From Lucinisca nassula (taxonomy: Eukaryota; Mollusca; Bivalvia; Lucinida; Lucinidae): a stretch of DNA of 64,000 nt. Under the pieces are notes generated by a model that saw only the letters and a program-made list of their open reading frames with translations, was not told the DNA's origin and searched no databases. Below, piece after piece: positions 35,341-45,225 of the stretch. The DNA lies in assembly GCA_963580285.1 (NCBI GenBank), contig OY757023.1, forward strand, positions 131,596,027-131,660,026, read 5' to 3'. The position numbers were made by a program, and so were the translations under genes. How positions within the stretch are numbered: the first letter of the stretch is position 1; every line of letters starts with the position of its first letter.

Positions 35341-36375
35341 TCATAATTTTAGCTTCTTTGTCACTTTTAGCCTTTTTTCAACAGAGTCATTTACATAGCT
35401 ATCCTTCGACAGGCTTGATTTCCAACGACCGTGCCTAAGCAAACACCTTTCATTAGCATCACCATCTTCCGCGTTTGCGGCCACAGTCACTCCGCTAGCC
35501 CTTAAACTATGCGTTCCTAGGTTAAGATCGGGTGCTACAAGCTTCAGCTTGCCTAAAATACATTCTCGGGCTCTTGTGTAACTTATTTTCTTATTAGCAC
35601 CAAGAAGTTTTGCCTTTCCTTTAGATCGGTTAACTGGTCTAAACAGAAACTTATCTGACGTAACATCTTGGCCAGTTGCTAGTAAATACTTTTGAAGCAT
35701 ACTCTGAGGGCAAGCGGATGAGGAACCTTTTGATATTAACACTTCTTTTCCTGATCTGTAAACGTCAGTTTTACTTTTTCTAATCTGTAGTATGACATAG
35801 TCATCTCTAAATTCAATATCATTACATTTCAGCTCACTTATTTCACTGAACCTTAGAAAACCAGCATATCCCAACAGAATCATTGTTAAATCCCTTAAAT
35901 GCAAAACGTCATCTGAACTTTTACATATATCGCACAGATCTTTCAACATATCCGAGCTTATGGTATCTTTCTTTTTCACTGGTACAGAATTAATCCTTTT
36001 ACCAGCTTCTAACAAACTTTTGACCCAGCTGTTTAAAGTAGGATCTGGCAAATCATTTGTGACATGAAACCACTTAATGCCATAAAAAGCCGCTGACATT
36101 ACGTGAAATGACACTTTGGAATCCAATAAATGAGTTAAATAAATCGCAACGTGTATAGAACTGGCTGGTTGATATGGAAATCCTTTCGAAATACAGTAAG
36201 ATTTAAAGCGTTTATAATGGTCAAAATACTTTTTGTTTGTTGAACCTGCTTTTGAGTCCATCAAATATGTAGCCACCCGTCCCGCTAAACCGTCGCTATA
36301 TACACCCGCATCACTCAGCTGCGACTGGATTGTCTCCCTTAGACCAATACCTGCAGAATTAATACATATCGTCAA
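35341..36375 (-). CDS. Ngaro tyrosine recombinase
   Basis: A 344-codon uninterrupted frame. It catalyses integration of the circular DNA intermediate by strand exchange and replaces the DDE integrase of LTR elements. The catalytic set is visible: R175 in AGFLRFSEI, H289 and R292 in THSLR, H315 in RHGRW, and nucleophile Y327 in DSYV. Residues ~25-125 look like the core-binding domain (an SAM-like helical region). The frame is open up to 36414 but has no ATG near its start: position 36375 is TTG, and the first in-frame Met is about residue 39. Translation may therefore depend on an upstream frame, splicing, or a lost start. It lies 3' of the RT/RNase H frames as in other Ngaro elements. Confidence 0.9.
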   Translation of the reverse strand: MTICINSAGIGLRETIQSQLSDAGVYSDGLAGRVATYLMDSKAGSTNKKYFDHYKRFKSYCISKGFPYQPASSIHVAIYLTHLLDSKVSFHVMSAAFYGIKWFHVTNDLPDPTLNSWVKSLLEAGKRINSVPVKKKDTISSDMLKDLCDICKSSDDVLHLRDLTMILLGYAGFLRFSEISELKCNDIEFRDDYVILQIRKSKTDVYRSGKEVLISKGSSSACPQSMLQKYLLATGQDVTSDKFLFRPVNRSKGKAKLLGANKKISYTRARECILGKLKLVAPDLNLGTHSLRASGVTVAANAEDGDANERCLLRHGRWKSSLSKDSYVNDSVEKRLKVTKKLKL

Positions 36376-36535
36376 AATATTGTACAGACAATCACAGATC
36401 GTTATGAAAAAATGTTACATGCTCAATATATTCAAGCCAAAGAAATATACATCTACACATGCATGTATACATATCTTTATACACGTACATATACATACAC
36501 ATACACATGCATATATATACACATAAATGTGCTTT
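36376..36535 (-). other. AT-rich spacer between RNase H and recombinase frames
   Basis: 160 bp rich in (ca)/(ta)-type steps such as catacacatacacatgcat. It separates the RNase H stop from the recombinase frame. Microsatellite-like expansion is likely. Confidence 0.55.
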
Positions 36536-39153
36536 TCAAAATCTTATTTTCAAGGCCAACATTCTAAAGCTTAAATACTCTCTTTCAAATATACCATTGT
36601 TTCCATAACCTTTTTGGATCACATTTTGTGTCGGTAGCAGAAAGCTGTCAACTACAAATTTTTTAAATGAACCACTACCATCGTGCAACTCAGTCCAATA
36701 CGGTGCCGATTTCCAGAGCGGCACGATAATAGTACCATTAGCTTTTTCGCCCTCAATTTTGCGAATGCATTTTAGAATGAGCTTTGGAGGTGGTACCACC
36801 CAATTTATCTCATTCGACCAATTTTGATCTAAGCCGTTTACAGCTTCCACACCAGGTACCCAAAACCTTGAATTAAATCTTTGAAGTTTTTTATTATATG
36901 AAGAGGCGAATCGATCTATAGTATGTGGTCCCCATTTTAGGTTTAACTCCAAAAACACTGTGTTACTAACAGACCAATCATCATTATCTCCGCATCTGCT
37001 CAACAAATCTGCCTCCTGATTTTTTCCTCTTGGTATCCATTCTGGACAGATCTCTATGCCATTTTGGTCACATACCTGATCTATGTCAAATGCGATTTTC
37101 TGTAAATCGTCTTTCCTGCTACCTATTTGCAAAATTGACTCTACATTTTTTTATCAGAGAATACCTTTACCTTCTTGTGCCTCAGAATTTCTACATTGCT
37201 ATTAATTAATCGTTTTATCGTTTCACTTTCTCTCCAAGTAGAGCTTTTACCCCTCTCTGTGACATCCCAGTCACCAAATATAATTCCATTTATATTATCA
37301 CTCTTTTCCTGAAATATATTCTTAACCTTTTCTAGCATTTTTACATCCCCAAATGCTGAGCTATTCCCCACTTCCAGGGGTACTATGTCTACTTCCTTAG
37401 ACAAAACATCGCTCAATTCCGTGAGCTGCTCTCCGTCAATTTCCGGAAGCATACGTATACCCGTATCCGAGGGTTCCAAGTAACTTTCCGTATTTCTTTC
37501 AACTTTTGTACACAAATGATCGCCCTTTCCCGGGTCCTTCGTTTTAAATTCTACGTACCCTCCGTACCCTGTGCTGCTAGCATCGGCAAATAAGCAAGCC
37601 TCATAAAATGTCTTTGTGCTTAAATTCTTACCTAATGCATTTAAACTCCTGGCATTTGCTTTCCAAAACCCAAGTTCCGCCTTTGCTTCTTCCGTTACCC
37701 TTACCGGAGCATTCCAACTTGCCCTTGAAAGTATGCAGCTATACATCTGTCTAGTGTGTAATCTTACCTTCTTACCTATAACATTTTGCAAAGAAATGAT
37801 CTGGCCCACAACAGAAGCAAGTGCTTTTACGGGAACCAAACTGTAATGATCATTTTCAATCTGATATAAAAGTGATCTTATGGCCTTTTCTAGTCTATCA
37901 ATTCTTTCTTCCGTAATAAACAGCTTACCATTAACCATATCTATGTTATGACCTAGCCATGTTACCTGCTGTGTTGGACTCCATTGACACTTCTCATTTG
38001 CAAGCAAAAATCCCAAACTAAGAAGAGTTTCTCTAGCAAAAGTTCCAGATAGCAATGCTTTTCGATAGCTCGTACTACCACCGATTCCGTCGTCTAGAAA
38101 CATTATAATCTTATGCCCCTTTTCTCTCCAGAACTTCACTACCACTCTTAAGACTTTCGAAAAAATATGTCCTGCCGTAGCCAAACCAAAGGGCAGAGAA
38201 TTAAAGACATAATATTTTACCTTTCCGTCTGTTTGTAGAGAAAACCCTAGCCAAGATCTTGAGCTACTATTTATATCAATACTGTGGTACGCACTTTTGA
38301 GATCAAAAGTAAACAGAAAAGACCCCTCTTCAAACAATTCTTCTGCAATCTTTATGTCCTAATATTTATATTTGAACACATGAAGATACTGATTAATATG
38401 CCTACAATCCAATACTAAGCGGGGTTTGCCCTTCCTGCTATATGCCACTGTAAGCGGGTTAACAACTTTAGGAACCTCTTTTACCTGGGACACGACCCTC
38501 TTTTTAACTAAACTTTCCACCTCTTCTTGAACAAAAGACATGTTTTCCCTAGCCGATTTGTTATTATTTAAAACAATGCTTGGAGGAGATGCCTTTAAAG
38601 GTAATTTGTAACCCTCTTTAATGACTTCTAATATGTATACATCACCTGTTATTTCCTTCCATTTTTCGTAAGCCAGTCTTAATCTACCTGCTGGTGAACA
38701 ACATTCATCTATTTTTGAGACTTTATCACTGCTACTAAATTTTGCCTCACTTTCTTTACAATTTAGCCCCCCATTAATATTCGTTTTGTTTTGCTCTTCA
38801 CAAGTTATCAAATTATGAAAACTACATATCTTATTATTAGCCCCAGTAGCCTTCGTAGTCGGGCATTCAAACTTCCAATGTCCCGGCATAGAACAACCAA
38901 AGCAAAGACCCGGCCTTTTAGTCTGCTGTGTTTGCGCCTGTGTGTTTTCCACTTGACTGCTGTCGACCGCCCGCCTATAAGTAGTACTCCTACGGTAAGG
39001 ATGACCACGCCACCGACCACGTTTTCCGCCCCTGTCGACTCTGCTTTTCCTTTACGCTCGCACCTCCGCCCTGTATATACGTTTCTCGTCCTCAATGTCA
39101 CTCGCTATTGGGTTTGTCTCGTACTCAGCAACAGTTCGCCACCCATGCCAGTT
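36536..39153 (-). pseudogene. Ngaro Gag C-terminus, RT and RNase H, disrupted
   Basis: A gag-like stretch (39153-39055) ends at an in-frame TAA (39054-39052). The same frame continues as an RG/R-rich segment followed by a CCHC knuckle (CFGCSMPGHWKFEC, about 38910-38870) and the start of RT, then meets a TAG (38361-38359). Beyond it the frame continues with FDLKSAYHS, LPFGLATAG and catalytic FLDD (about 38097), then RNase H (FADASSTGYGG, SSTWRESETIKRL). In a run of seven A's (minus strand, about 37147-37153) the frame shifts and continues as 37132-36536 with QIGSRKDDLQKIAFD, PRGKNQEADLLSR and the C-terminal extension. All motifs are in family order. The two nonsense codons argue for a dead copy; the A-run shift could be a mutation, a sequencing indel, or a natural -1 site. 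Confidence 0.88.
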
Positions 39154-39226
39154 TTATAATCTTTTGTCTGTGTCTCAAGAGATCTTTAGCTGAAATGATA
39201 ATCCAAAACAGAACCGCCATAGTGTC

Positions 39227-39267
<41 letters not shown>

Positions 39268-39814
39268 GATTGTACAAATAAACTGATATTTCCTATCGCA
39301 TACTACATGTATTTTTCGTTTTCGGTGCTATTTACCCAATACACCTTTTATAACCCTGTATATACATACGTAACATGTCTCAGCTTTAAATAAAACCAAA
39401 TAATTTCTACAGCTCTTTGACTCGCCAACTCCTTACGTTCATTCCTGTGTTCATACTCTTACTCTACATACTGATTCCCACATTTAACCAGTATAGCTCA
39501 GAATCCTTACCAAACCTCCGGAGGTCGTTTCATATTTTATTCTACTGTTCTTTGGCTAATACGCATTACTATAGATCGTTCAAACTTCATACTTTACCTG
39601 TTCTTCCAATTGTTTTTTATTTTTTTTTTTTTTTTTTAATCTTGGTGACTCTACGAATTTTCCTACCTGCATGAGGCTGTTCTATGTAAACACCTTCCTC
39701 ACGTTTAGAACAGGAATAAGAAAATAATATTTACCCATGCAAACCCCAACTTCACATTGTAAAGTGGGTTTAAAGCGTTCAAGGTTTTTTAGGGGCTTTT
39801 TTTTTTTTTTTTTT
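39154..39814 (-). other. Non-coding gap in the Ngaro gag region
   Basis: The expected middle of gag is not recognisable. The stretch holds the (TTA)n tract, two poly-T runs (about 39620-39638 and 39798-39817), and at 39719-39795 a fragment resembling the palindromic core of the MITE at 33575-33841. An insertion or an intron are both possible. The gag N-terminal frame runs into gaaggtaaat, which resembles a 5' splice site, on the minus strand near 39830. Confidence 0.55.
39228..39269 (+). repeat. (TTA)n microsatellite
   Basis: About 13 uninterrupted tta repeats inside the non-coding part of the Ngaro copy. Confidence 0.95.
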
Positions 39815-40138
39815 TTAAACGAATTTACCTTCAACTATTTTTTCTTTGACTCTCTCTGCATTTGAGCTTTCTATACCCTTCTCTGCCTCGTCGAGTCTCA
39901 GCATGACCTTGGAATTAAGTTTGTACTGCTCCTCATTACTCTTCTTCCTAAACTTTGGGGTTTCTCCTGTGGCGATAATACCGCTAATTTTAATAAGCTG
40001 TTCTTCATTAGAACTCGTATTTTGGTCACTTAACTTCTGAATAAGACTAGTCATCTCCTGCATCAACTGCTGCTGGTTATCGCGCATCAGCTCGCGAACT
40101 TTCTGAGTGACCCGTTCATCTACATCTTCTGCGTCCAT
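39815..40138 (-). CDS. Ngaro Gag N-terminal fragment
   Basis: A 107-codon ATG-initiated frame that starts two bases inside the A1 repeat. It is highly charged and glutamine-rich, with a coiled-coil-like pattern (VTQKVRELMRDNQQQLMQEM), which suits a Gag N-terminus. It runs into the poly-A/T region and stops. No conserved domain can be named. The call rests on position as first frame of the element and on composition. Confidence 0.6.
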   Translation of the reverse strand: MDAEDVDERVTQKVRELMRDNQQQLMQEMTSLIQKLSDQNTSSNEEQLIKISGIIATGETPKFRKKSNEEQYKLNSKVMLRLDEAEKGIESSNAERVKEKIVEGKFV

Positions 40139-40139
40139 C

Positions 40140-40333
40140 TTTTTTGAGAAATCAAAGTAACGTCTTGATTCGATGAGAACTCGCTAGAAACTGCCTTGCC
40201 AACACCCTTCTACAGCTTTTATAAACTACTGCACGTGCTTGTAAACCCCACTCACAAACCAACCCGTCTTGTTAAACCGGTTCTGTTAAGACAAAAATTT
40301 CCCGCTATACGTTGTACCGCGGGAAATTATTAA
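40140..40333 (-). repeat. Ngaro split direct repeat A1 (5' terminus)
   Basis: 194-bp copy of 35001-35194. On the minus strand the element begins here, at TTAATAATTTCCCGCGG. The flank beyond 40333 (ttcctaacgg) does not repeat at the other end. Confidence 0.92.
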
Positions 40334-40924
40334 TTCCTAACGGGGATGACATGTTGGTTTTCACTGGGCAAAGTCTTGACATGTCCCGTGCTTAGCTGTA
40401 TTTGAAACAAAAGTCACCTATCAGCGGTAATATGGTTTCTAATAAGTTGTTTGGAATTGTGGGTATACAAATGCTGACGGGTGGTCAATGTCAGTATGGT
40501 CGTCGTGATTTCCTCACCAGATGCAGTTTTGCAGCCAGTGTCGGACCCTGGATAACACAACGCAGAACTGTTCAAGACCGCTGTATCCTATAACTTGTCT
40601 ACGGAAGGCTTTCTTAGATTTTTTTAAAAAGCTACACGTGTATATTTAAACGAAATTTAGTAATCGGCATAATATGATTTAATAGAGAAGAAGCAGAAGA
40701 AGAAGAAGAAGACGGTATACCTTGCAACCCACCTGCGTCACTGTCACCACCAACACGTCCAATATGTCTAGGGATGGCTTTGTTGAACCGTAAATTTCTC
40801 ATTTCGTAAATTTCACACCCAAATTTACATATGGTCAATTTCGAAAAATTTTGATGTCTGAATTTTCTGACGTATAAAGAATTGGTAAGTATTCGTCACA
40901 CCTGTGAAAAACTGGTGCGACTTT
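40334..40924 (+). other. Non-coding remainder of the 15.3-kb element
   Basis: No supported gene. A short minus-strand frame at 40632-40838 contains a serine run from agaagaag repeats and is not convincing. From about 40876 a minisatellite-like motif (agaattggta, cacacctgtga) begins. Confidence 0.5.
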
Positions 40925-41132
40925 TTATAAGGTGTAATGTCATAAAGTGCACCGTCCTTCGGATCGGAACGTTAACTGGAGGCCCCCTGTGCAGAGAGAA
41001 CCATCCCCTGTGCAGGTTAAAGATCCCTACCGTAATTACATGATTACTGTGTAGGCTTTCGTCATGCAAAACCTGGAGTGTATGTAATATACACCTGCGG
41101 TAATGGTCAAATATGACCGACGCAGTATCAGA
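40925..41132 (+). mobile_element. SINE-like 3' fragment with GATA tail
   Basis: Contains gtgcaccgtccttcggatcg, gaacgttaactggaggcc and caggttaaagatcccta, segments typical of invertebrate SINE bodies by general recollection. It runs directly into the (GATA)n tract. No tRNA-like head is visible, so it is probably 5'-truncated. Confidence 0.55.
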
Positions 41133-41133
41133 C

Positions 41134-41204
<71 letters not shown>

Positions 41205-41282
41205 GGATAGATGGATGGATGGATATATGGATGGATGGATGGATGGATGGGATGGATGGATGGATGGATGGATGGATGGATG

Positions 41283-41366
<84 letters not shown>

Positions 41367-41367
41367 T

Positions 41368-41402
<35 letters not shown>
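41133..41402 (+). repeat. (GATA)n / (GATG)n microsatellite
   Basis: About 270 bp of gata repeats with a central block of gatg repeats (about 41204-41284). A long minus-strand frame of tyrosine, leucine, serine and isoleucine across it is a by-product of the repeat. Confidence 0.97.
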
Positions 41403-41638
41403 TCAATTCCTCACACATGTGAAGAATTCGTTGACAATGTCTGACGTGTAAAGAAATGGTAAGTATTCGTCACATCTGTGACCTGTGTTTATAGGGTGTG
41501 GAGAATTTGTACCAAGTACTATTACACGTGTCTCACATGCAAAGAACTGGTACCGATTCATCACACATGAGAAGAATTGGTACCAATTTCTCTTATAAGA
41601 GTATTGATACTAATACTTCACACATGTGAGGAATCGGT

Positions 41639-41829
41639 ACCAAATCCACACAGAAGCCTCCGTGGTGTAGTGGTTACGCTACTCGCCTTGTAAACTAGGG
41701 GTCGCAGGATCGATCCCTGGCTTCTCCGGACTTTCGGATGAGTCTTTAAACCGAGGTCCCGTCTCCATATGACCTTAGTTGTTGGTGGGACGTAAAACTA
41801 AAACACTCACTCACTCACCAAATCCACAC
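41639..41829 (+). mobile_element. tRNA-Thr-like SINE with 13-bp target duplication
   Basis: Body 41652-41816 (165 bp). The head gcctccgtggtgtagtggtt (A box), a cttgtaa anticodon-loop-like segment (TGT) and ggatcgatccc (B box) resemble tRNA-Thr. The tail is (actc)n. The flanks accaaatccacac at 41639-41651 and 41817-41829 are identical. A second copy lies at 44795-44959. Confidence 0.93.
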
Positions 41830-42181
41830 ACACGTGAAGAATCTCAATTAGTTGGCTACTTACTTTCACTGGCTGTAATAGTTTCTGTAAAATTATTTTA
41901 ATTTTTCCTATAGAAAATGATAGGTTGTAAAATTTGACCGTGTCTGGAGATAAGTTCGGGGTAATCCTAAGATCATCATTTGAACAAATTATGATGCGCT
42001 GGAGTCCTATCTGTTACAAAGTTTCTTGACTGGTCCTAGAGAAGCTTTGAAATGGTTTAACCATATATGGGTGTCGTAGCCATCTTGGTCATGTGACCCA
42101 GATGCTGCCAACAAACTAGCGTTCCCCCTACCCAAAGAGGTTCAAAACATATTGGCTTTGATTGGCCAATCGGTTTTCAGA
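41830..42181 (+). other. Non-coding stretch
   Basis: About 350 bp between the SINE and the split MITE. Contains ccatatatgggtgtcgtagc and catgtgacc, which recall parts of the Helentron-like B unit but are too short to assign. No gene. Confidence 0.5.
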
Positions 42182-42230
42182 CATTACGAAAACACGTATG
42201 GGGCGCCGTTTTACTATTTAATCCGTATTT

Positions 42231-42537
42231 ATAGATATCCATAAATCGATTATGGCTATCCATAATTCGATTTATGGATATCCATAAATCAGCCGAATAA
42301 TAGATATCCATAATTCGAATTATGGATATTCATAAATCGAATTATGGATATCCATAATTCGATTAATGGATATCATTAATTCAGATCGATTTATGGATAT
42401 CCATAATTCGAATTATGGATATCCTTAATTCGATTTATGGATATCCATTATTCCTTTGATTTATGGATATCCATAATTCGAATTATAGATATCCATAATT
42501 CGATTTATGGATTCGAATTATGGATATCCATAAATCC
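42231..42537. repeat. Palindromic GATATC minisatellite, left array
   Basis: Some 15 degenerate copies of ttatggatatccataa separated by ttcga/ttcgaa linkers. Each unit is its own reverse complement, so the array has extensive potential for cruciform or hairpin formation. Confidence 0.92.
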
Positions 42538-42540
42538 CCG

Positions 42541-42934
42541 CCAAAGCTTTTGGTTTAATGATTTCTCCCTAAAACACGTGATTATTTATTGTAAAAATCT
42601 TCAAAATCTTCAAGGTCTTCATTTTCGCTGGAAGATGATGGCCGGTCTAAGGGACCTATCTGTCGTGCAGCCTTTTCAGCCCGTAAGGCTTCCAAAGCAA
42701 CGTCGGCATACGCTGAACGCCCGCCATGTGTGCAGTTAAATATCGGAACCAGCCGTAAAATCTTGAAATTCCGGCCAACGCATCCGGTCCCTCTGGAATC
42801 ACCTCTATGAGGACTGCGCACCTAATCGGACGTAAGCGTATAATGATCCAAACAGGCAATACGTGCATGCTTTCTGGAGAAAAATGCACATGGTCATCAT
42901 AGTATTAACATATATCCATATAACACTATTTGAC
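42541..42934 (-). other. Possible coding relic in the palindrome-lined element
   Basis: A minus-strand frame at 42821-42582 ends with an acidic tail (SSSSENEDLEDFEDFYNK) after ALRAEKAARQIGPLDRP, which looks more protein-like than chance. A second minus frame (42889-42656) overlaps it in another phase. It may be the C-terminal remnant of a transposase, but no family can be named. Confidence 0.3.
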
Positions 42935-43236
42935 GGCCCCTGCCCATCGGGGCTTGAAGAAATAGATGAGCTGCATTATGCTTCCACGCAGAGCTGAAAC
43001 CGACCCGCACACGAGTACTGGTAAACCGCGTAGAGGATCTAAGCCTGCCCAGGCAAAGCGGTACGAATCGGCCCGTCTATGTTAATAAACCCTATTGGTT
43101 CATTTGGGCGGCAAGGCTCGAGATGTCATTTCATCTCAAGGTCGGGTAAAAGTCCCACAAAATTGGAAGCAACGTCTCCAAAATGACCTTTACAGAGTTG
43201 ACGGGGACGTTAAACCTCAAATCAAACAAACAAACA
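42935..43236 (+). mobile_element. Full-length SINE-like element (cccgcccatcgggg family)
   Basis: Starts cccctgcccatcggggcttg and continues gcttccacgcagagctgaaa and gagtactggtaaaccgcgta. It ends ggggacgttaaacctcaaat with a (caaa)n tail. It is about 300 bp and is the best-preserved copy besides 21806-22090. Confidence 0.8.
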
Positions 43237-43285
43237 CTCTACTTGAGATGTATGGAGTACCAAGCAGATTCAGATATATCTCCTG

Positions 43286-43415
43286 GCCCCCGCCCATTGG
43301 GGCTTGGAGAAATAGATTTGGCTGCATGAGCTGAGAGTACTGGTAAATCGTTTAGAAGGTCTAAGTCTGTCCAAACAAAGTCGTGCGAGTCAATGGGCGA
43401 CATGGATTGAGATGT
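43286..43415 (+). mobile_element. 3'-truncated copy of the cccgcccatcgggg SINE family
   Basis: Matches the first ~130 bp of 42935-43236 with an internal deletion (the gcttccacgcagagc segment is missing) and stops at ttgagatg. It then meets the tail of an oppositely oriented copy. Confidence 0.75.
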
Positions 43416-43560
43416 TTGTTTGTTTGTTTGTTTGTTTGTATTTGAGTTTAACGGCACAGTCAACACTAATTTAGGTCATTTTTGAGCCGGTCAGTTTACC
43501 TACCCACACTTTTCCTGGGCAGGCTTATACGTAAGCAGTTAACCAGTACAATGCACATTC
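43416..43560 (-). mobile_element. Oppositely oriented SINE fragment of the same family
   Basis: The (ttgt)n run followed by gagtttaacggcacagtcaa and cctgggcaggcttatacg is the reverse complement of the family's 3' half. Its tail abuts the truncated + copy, giving a tail-to-body inverted arrangement. Confidence 0.65.
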
Positions 43561-44312
43561 TTTCGACAGAAACTGACAGCTTCCCTTCTTGAATCAGCGG
43601 AAGGGAGAGAATGACTGTAGAAAATATTTCATGATCAATCTCCACGAAAGAATGTTGCCGACCGCTTCCTCCTGATCACCAGTCAGACGCGCATCCGACT
43701 GGGCTATCGAAGTAGAAGTAAAACAAAGATCAGGAATTGATACAATTAACTTACTCCATCCATAAAAGACACCAAAGGGAAAGAAATACAAACATTAAGC
43801 GACCAGACCATCCATAAGGACAGTTACTTTCCCACAAAATGGCCATATGGCCATCCAAAATTAAAAGACACAAGTGATACACACAGTAAGTAACAAACAA
43901 CAACATAAATAAATCGCCACCAAGAAGCCGCCTTGGAACGGTCAGTGGAAGATTTCCACTGGGGGGCTTAAATCGATTTTACGTGGCCACAATCCTCGCC
44001 CTTACTTCCGTCGCGATTTAGACAAATAATTTGTTCAGTCCGCATGACGGCCTCCTAACTCATCAGTGCAACATCTCCGTGAACACAAAAATCAAAGAAC
44101 CACAGAGGTGAGACAACGGTGAGGACTCGACAGCAAGAAACCACTGAAATGCTGGAGCAAAAGAAAACCAACAGATAGACTCCGATGAGCCCGACCAGAG
44201 ACAGAGCATCAGGCACCAACCAACATTATCTCTCTAGTTCTCAATAAGCCTTTACGTTGGAGCCGTCATAGAATCTGAGGCCTGACCCACCGGCGTTCAA
44301 TTAAAGAGGGAA
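43561..44312 (+). other. Non-coding interior of the palindrome-lined element
   Basis: About 750 bp without a supported gene. It includes the short inverted pair ggaagatttccactgg-like sequence near 43947-43963 and otherwise looks unique. Confidence 0.45.
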
Positions 44313-44470
44313 GCAAAGTTGCCAACCGTGATTGGGTTAACTACCATGCCGGCGGGATTGAGATGTCATTTAATCTCAATAAAGGCTTAATGACCAACAT
44401 AACTGGAAGCAACGTCTCAAAAATGCCCTAAATAACACTGAAGGGGACGTTAAACCTCAAATCAAACAAA
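44313..44470 (+). mobile_element. 5'-truncated SINE fragment (gacgttaaacct tail)
   Basis: Contains gagatgtcatttaatctcaa, ggaagcaacgtctcaaaaat and ggggacgttaaacctcaaat with a (caaa)n end, matching the 3' half of the 42935 element. Confidence 0.75.
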
Positions 44471-44664
44471 ACATATCTCTCGAACACCATAGGCCACCAC
44501 TAAGCCTACCCGATATTACCTCCACCTCCATCCTGGCTTTTATTACACACCTAAATCGGAAATCTGACGCGAATAGTCGAGCTTTTTCTTTTCTTTTTAT
44601 TTTTTTTTCTTTTTTTTTTTTGCAAAGGGAGCAGTCATTATTCATAAGTTTATTTGCAGAGGAG

Positions 44665-45225
44665 AATTATGGATATCCATAATTCGATTTATGGATATCC
44701 ATAAATCAGCCGAATAATGGATTTCCATAATTCGAATTAAGGGTATCCATAATTCGATTAATGGATATCCATATTTCGATCTAAATTAATGATGAGAAGC
44801 CTCCGTGGTGTAGTGGTTACGATACTCGCCTTGTAAACCATGGATCACAGGATAGATCCCGGGCTTCTCCAGACTTTCGGATGAGTCTGTAAACCTGAGG
44901 TCCAGTCTCCGTATGACCTTAGCTGTTGGTGGGACGTAAAACTCAAACACTCACTCACTCTAAATTAAAGATATCCATAAATCGATTTATGGATATCCAT
45001 AATTCGATTTATGGATATCCATAATTTGATTTATGGATATCCATAAATCAGCCGAATAATGGATATCCATAATTCGATTTATGGATATCAATAAATCGAA
45101 TAATGGATATCCATTATTCGATTTATGTTTATCATTAATTCACATCAAATTATAGATATCCATAATTCGAATTATGGATATCCATTAATAATTATTGATA
45201 TCCATAAATGAATATGGACATCCAG
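44665..45225. repeat. Palindromic GATATC minisatellite, right array
   Basis: The same ttatggatatccataa/ttcga units as 42231-42537, split by a SINE at 44790-44959. It ends at the right 33-bp inverted repeat of the 3.06-kb element. Confidence 0.9.
44781..44968 (+). mobile_element. tRNA-Thr-like SINE, second copy
   Basis: Body about 44790-44959. It has the same head (gcctccgtggtgtagtggtt, cttgtaa) and (actc)n tail as 41652-41816. The target duplication ctaaattaa lies at 44781-44789 and 44960-44968, within the palindromic array. Confidence 0.9.

Larger units (their letters stand above)
34501..40333 (-). mobile_element. Ngaro/PAT-type tyrosine-recombinase retrotransposon (broken)
   Basis: Read on the minus strand, the order is A1 (40333-40140), gag and RT/RNase H frames, tyrosine recombinase, then B1 (35280-35194) abutting A2 (35194-35001), a 413-bp spacer, and B2 (34587-34501). 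A1/A2 are 194 bp and B1/B2 are 87 bp. Split direct repeats with an internal B1-A2 junction are the hallmark of Ngaro and PAT elements, and there is no LTR, integrase or target duplication. No methyltransferase domain was seen, which favours Ngaro. The copy carries two in-frame stops and one frameshift, so it is not autonomous as it stands. Confidence 0.9.
40876..41850 (+). repeat. ~50-bp minisatellite, interrupted three times
   Basis: Units built of agaattggtacc, attcatcacacatgtgaag and variants lie at 40876-40920, 41403-41651 and 41817-41850. They are split by a SINE-like segment with a (GATA)n tail and by a tRNA-Thr-like SINE. Confidence 0.7.

Noticed and set aside
41128..41418. 96-codon Tyr/Leu/Ser/Ile repeat protein
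   Set aside because: It is the translation of the GATA/GATG microsatellite.
41652..41730. tRNA-Thr gene
   Set aside because: Same reasoning: two dispersed copies with identical bodies, (actc)n tails and target duplications.
42231..42537. CRISPR-like array
   Set aside because: Units are palindromic and degenerate, with linkers of only a few bases and no spacer-like unique sequences; the context is an animal transposon.
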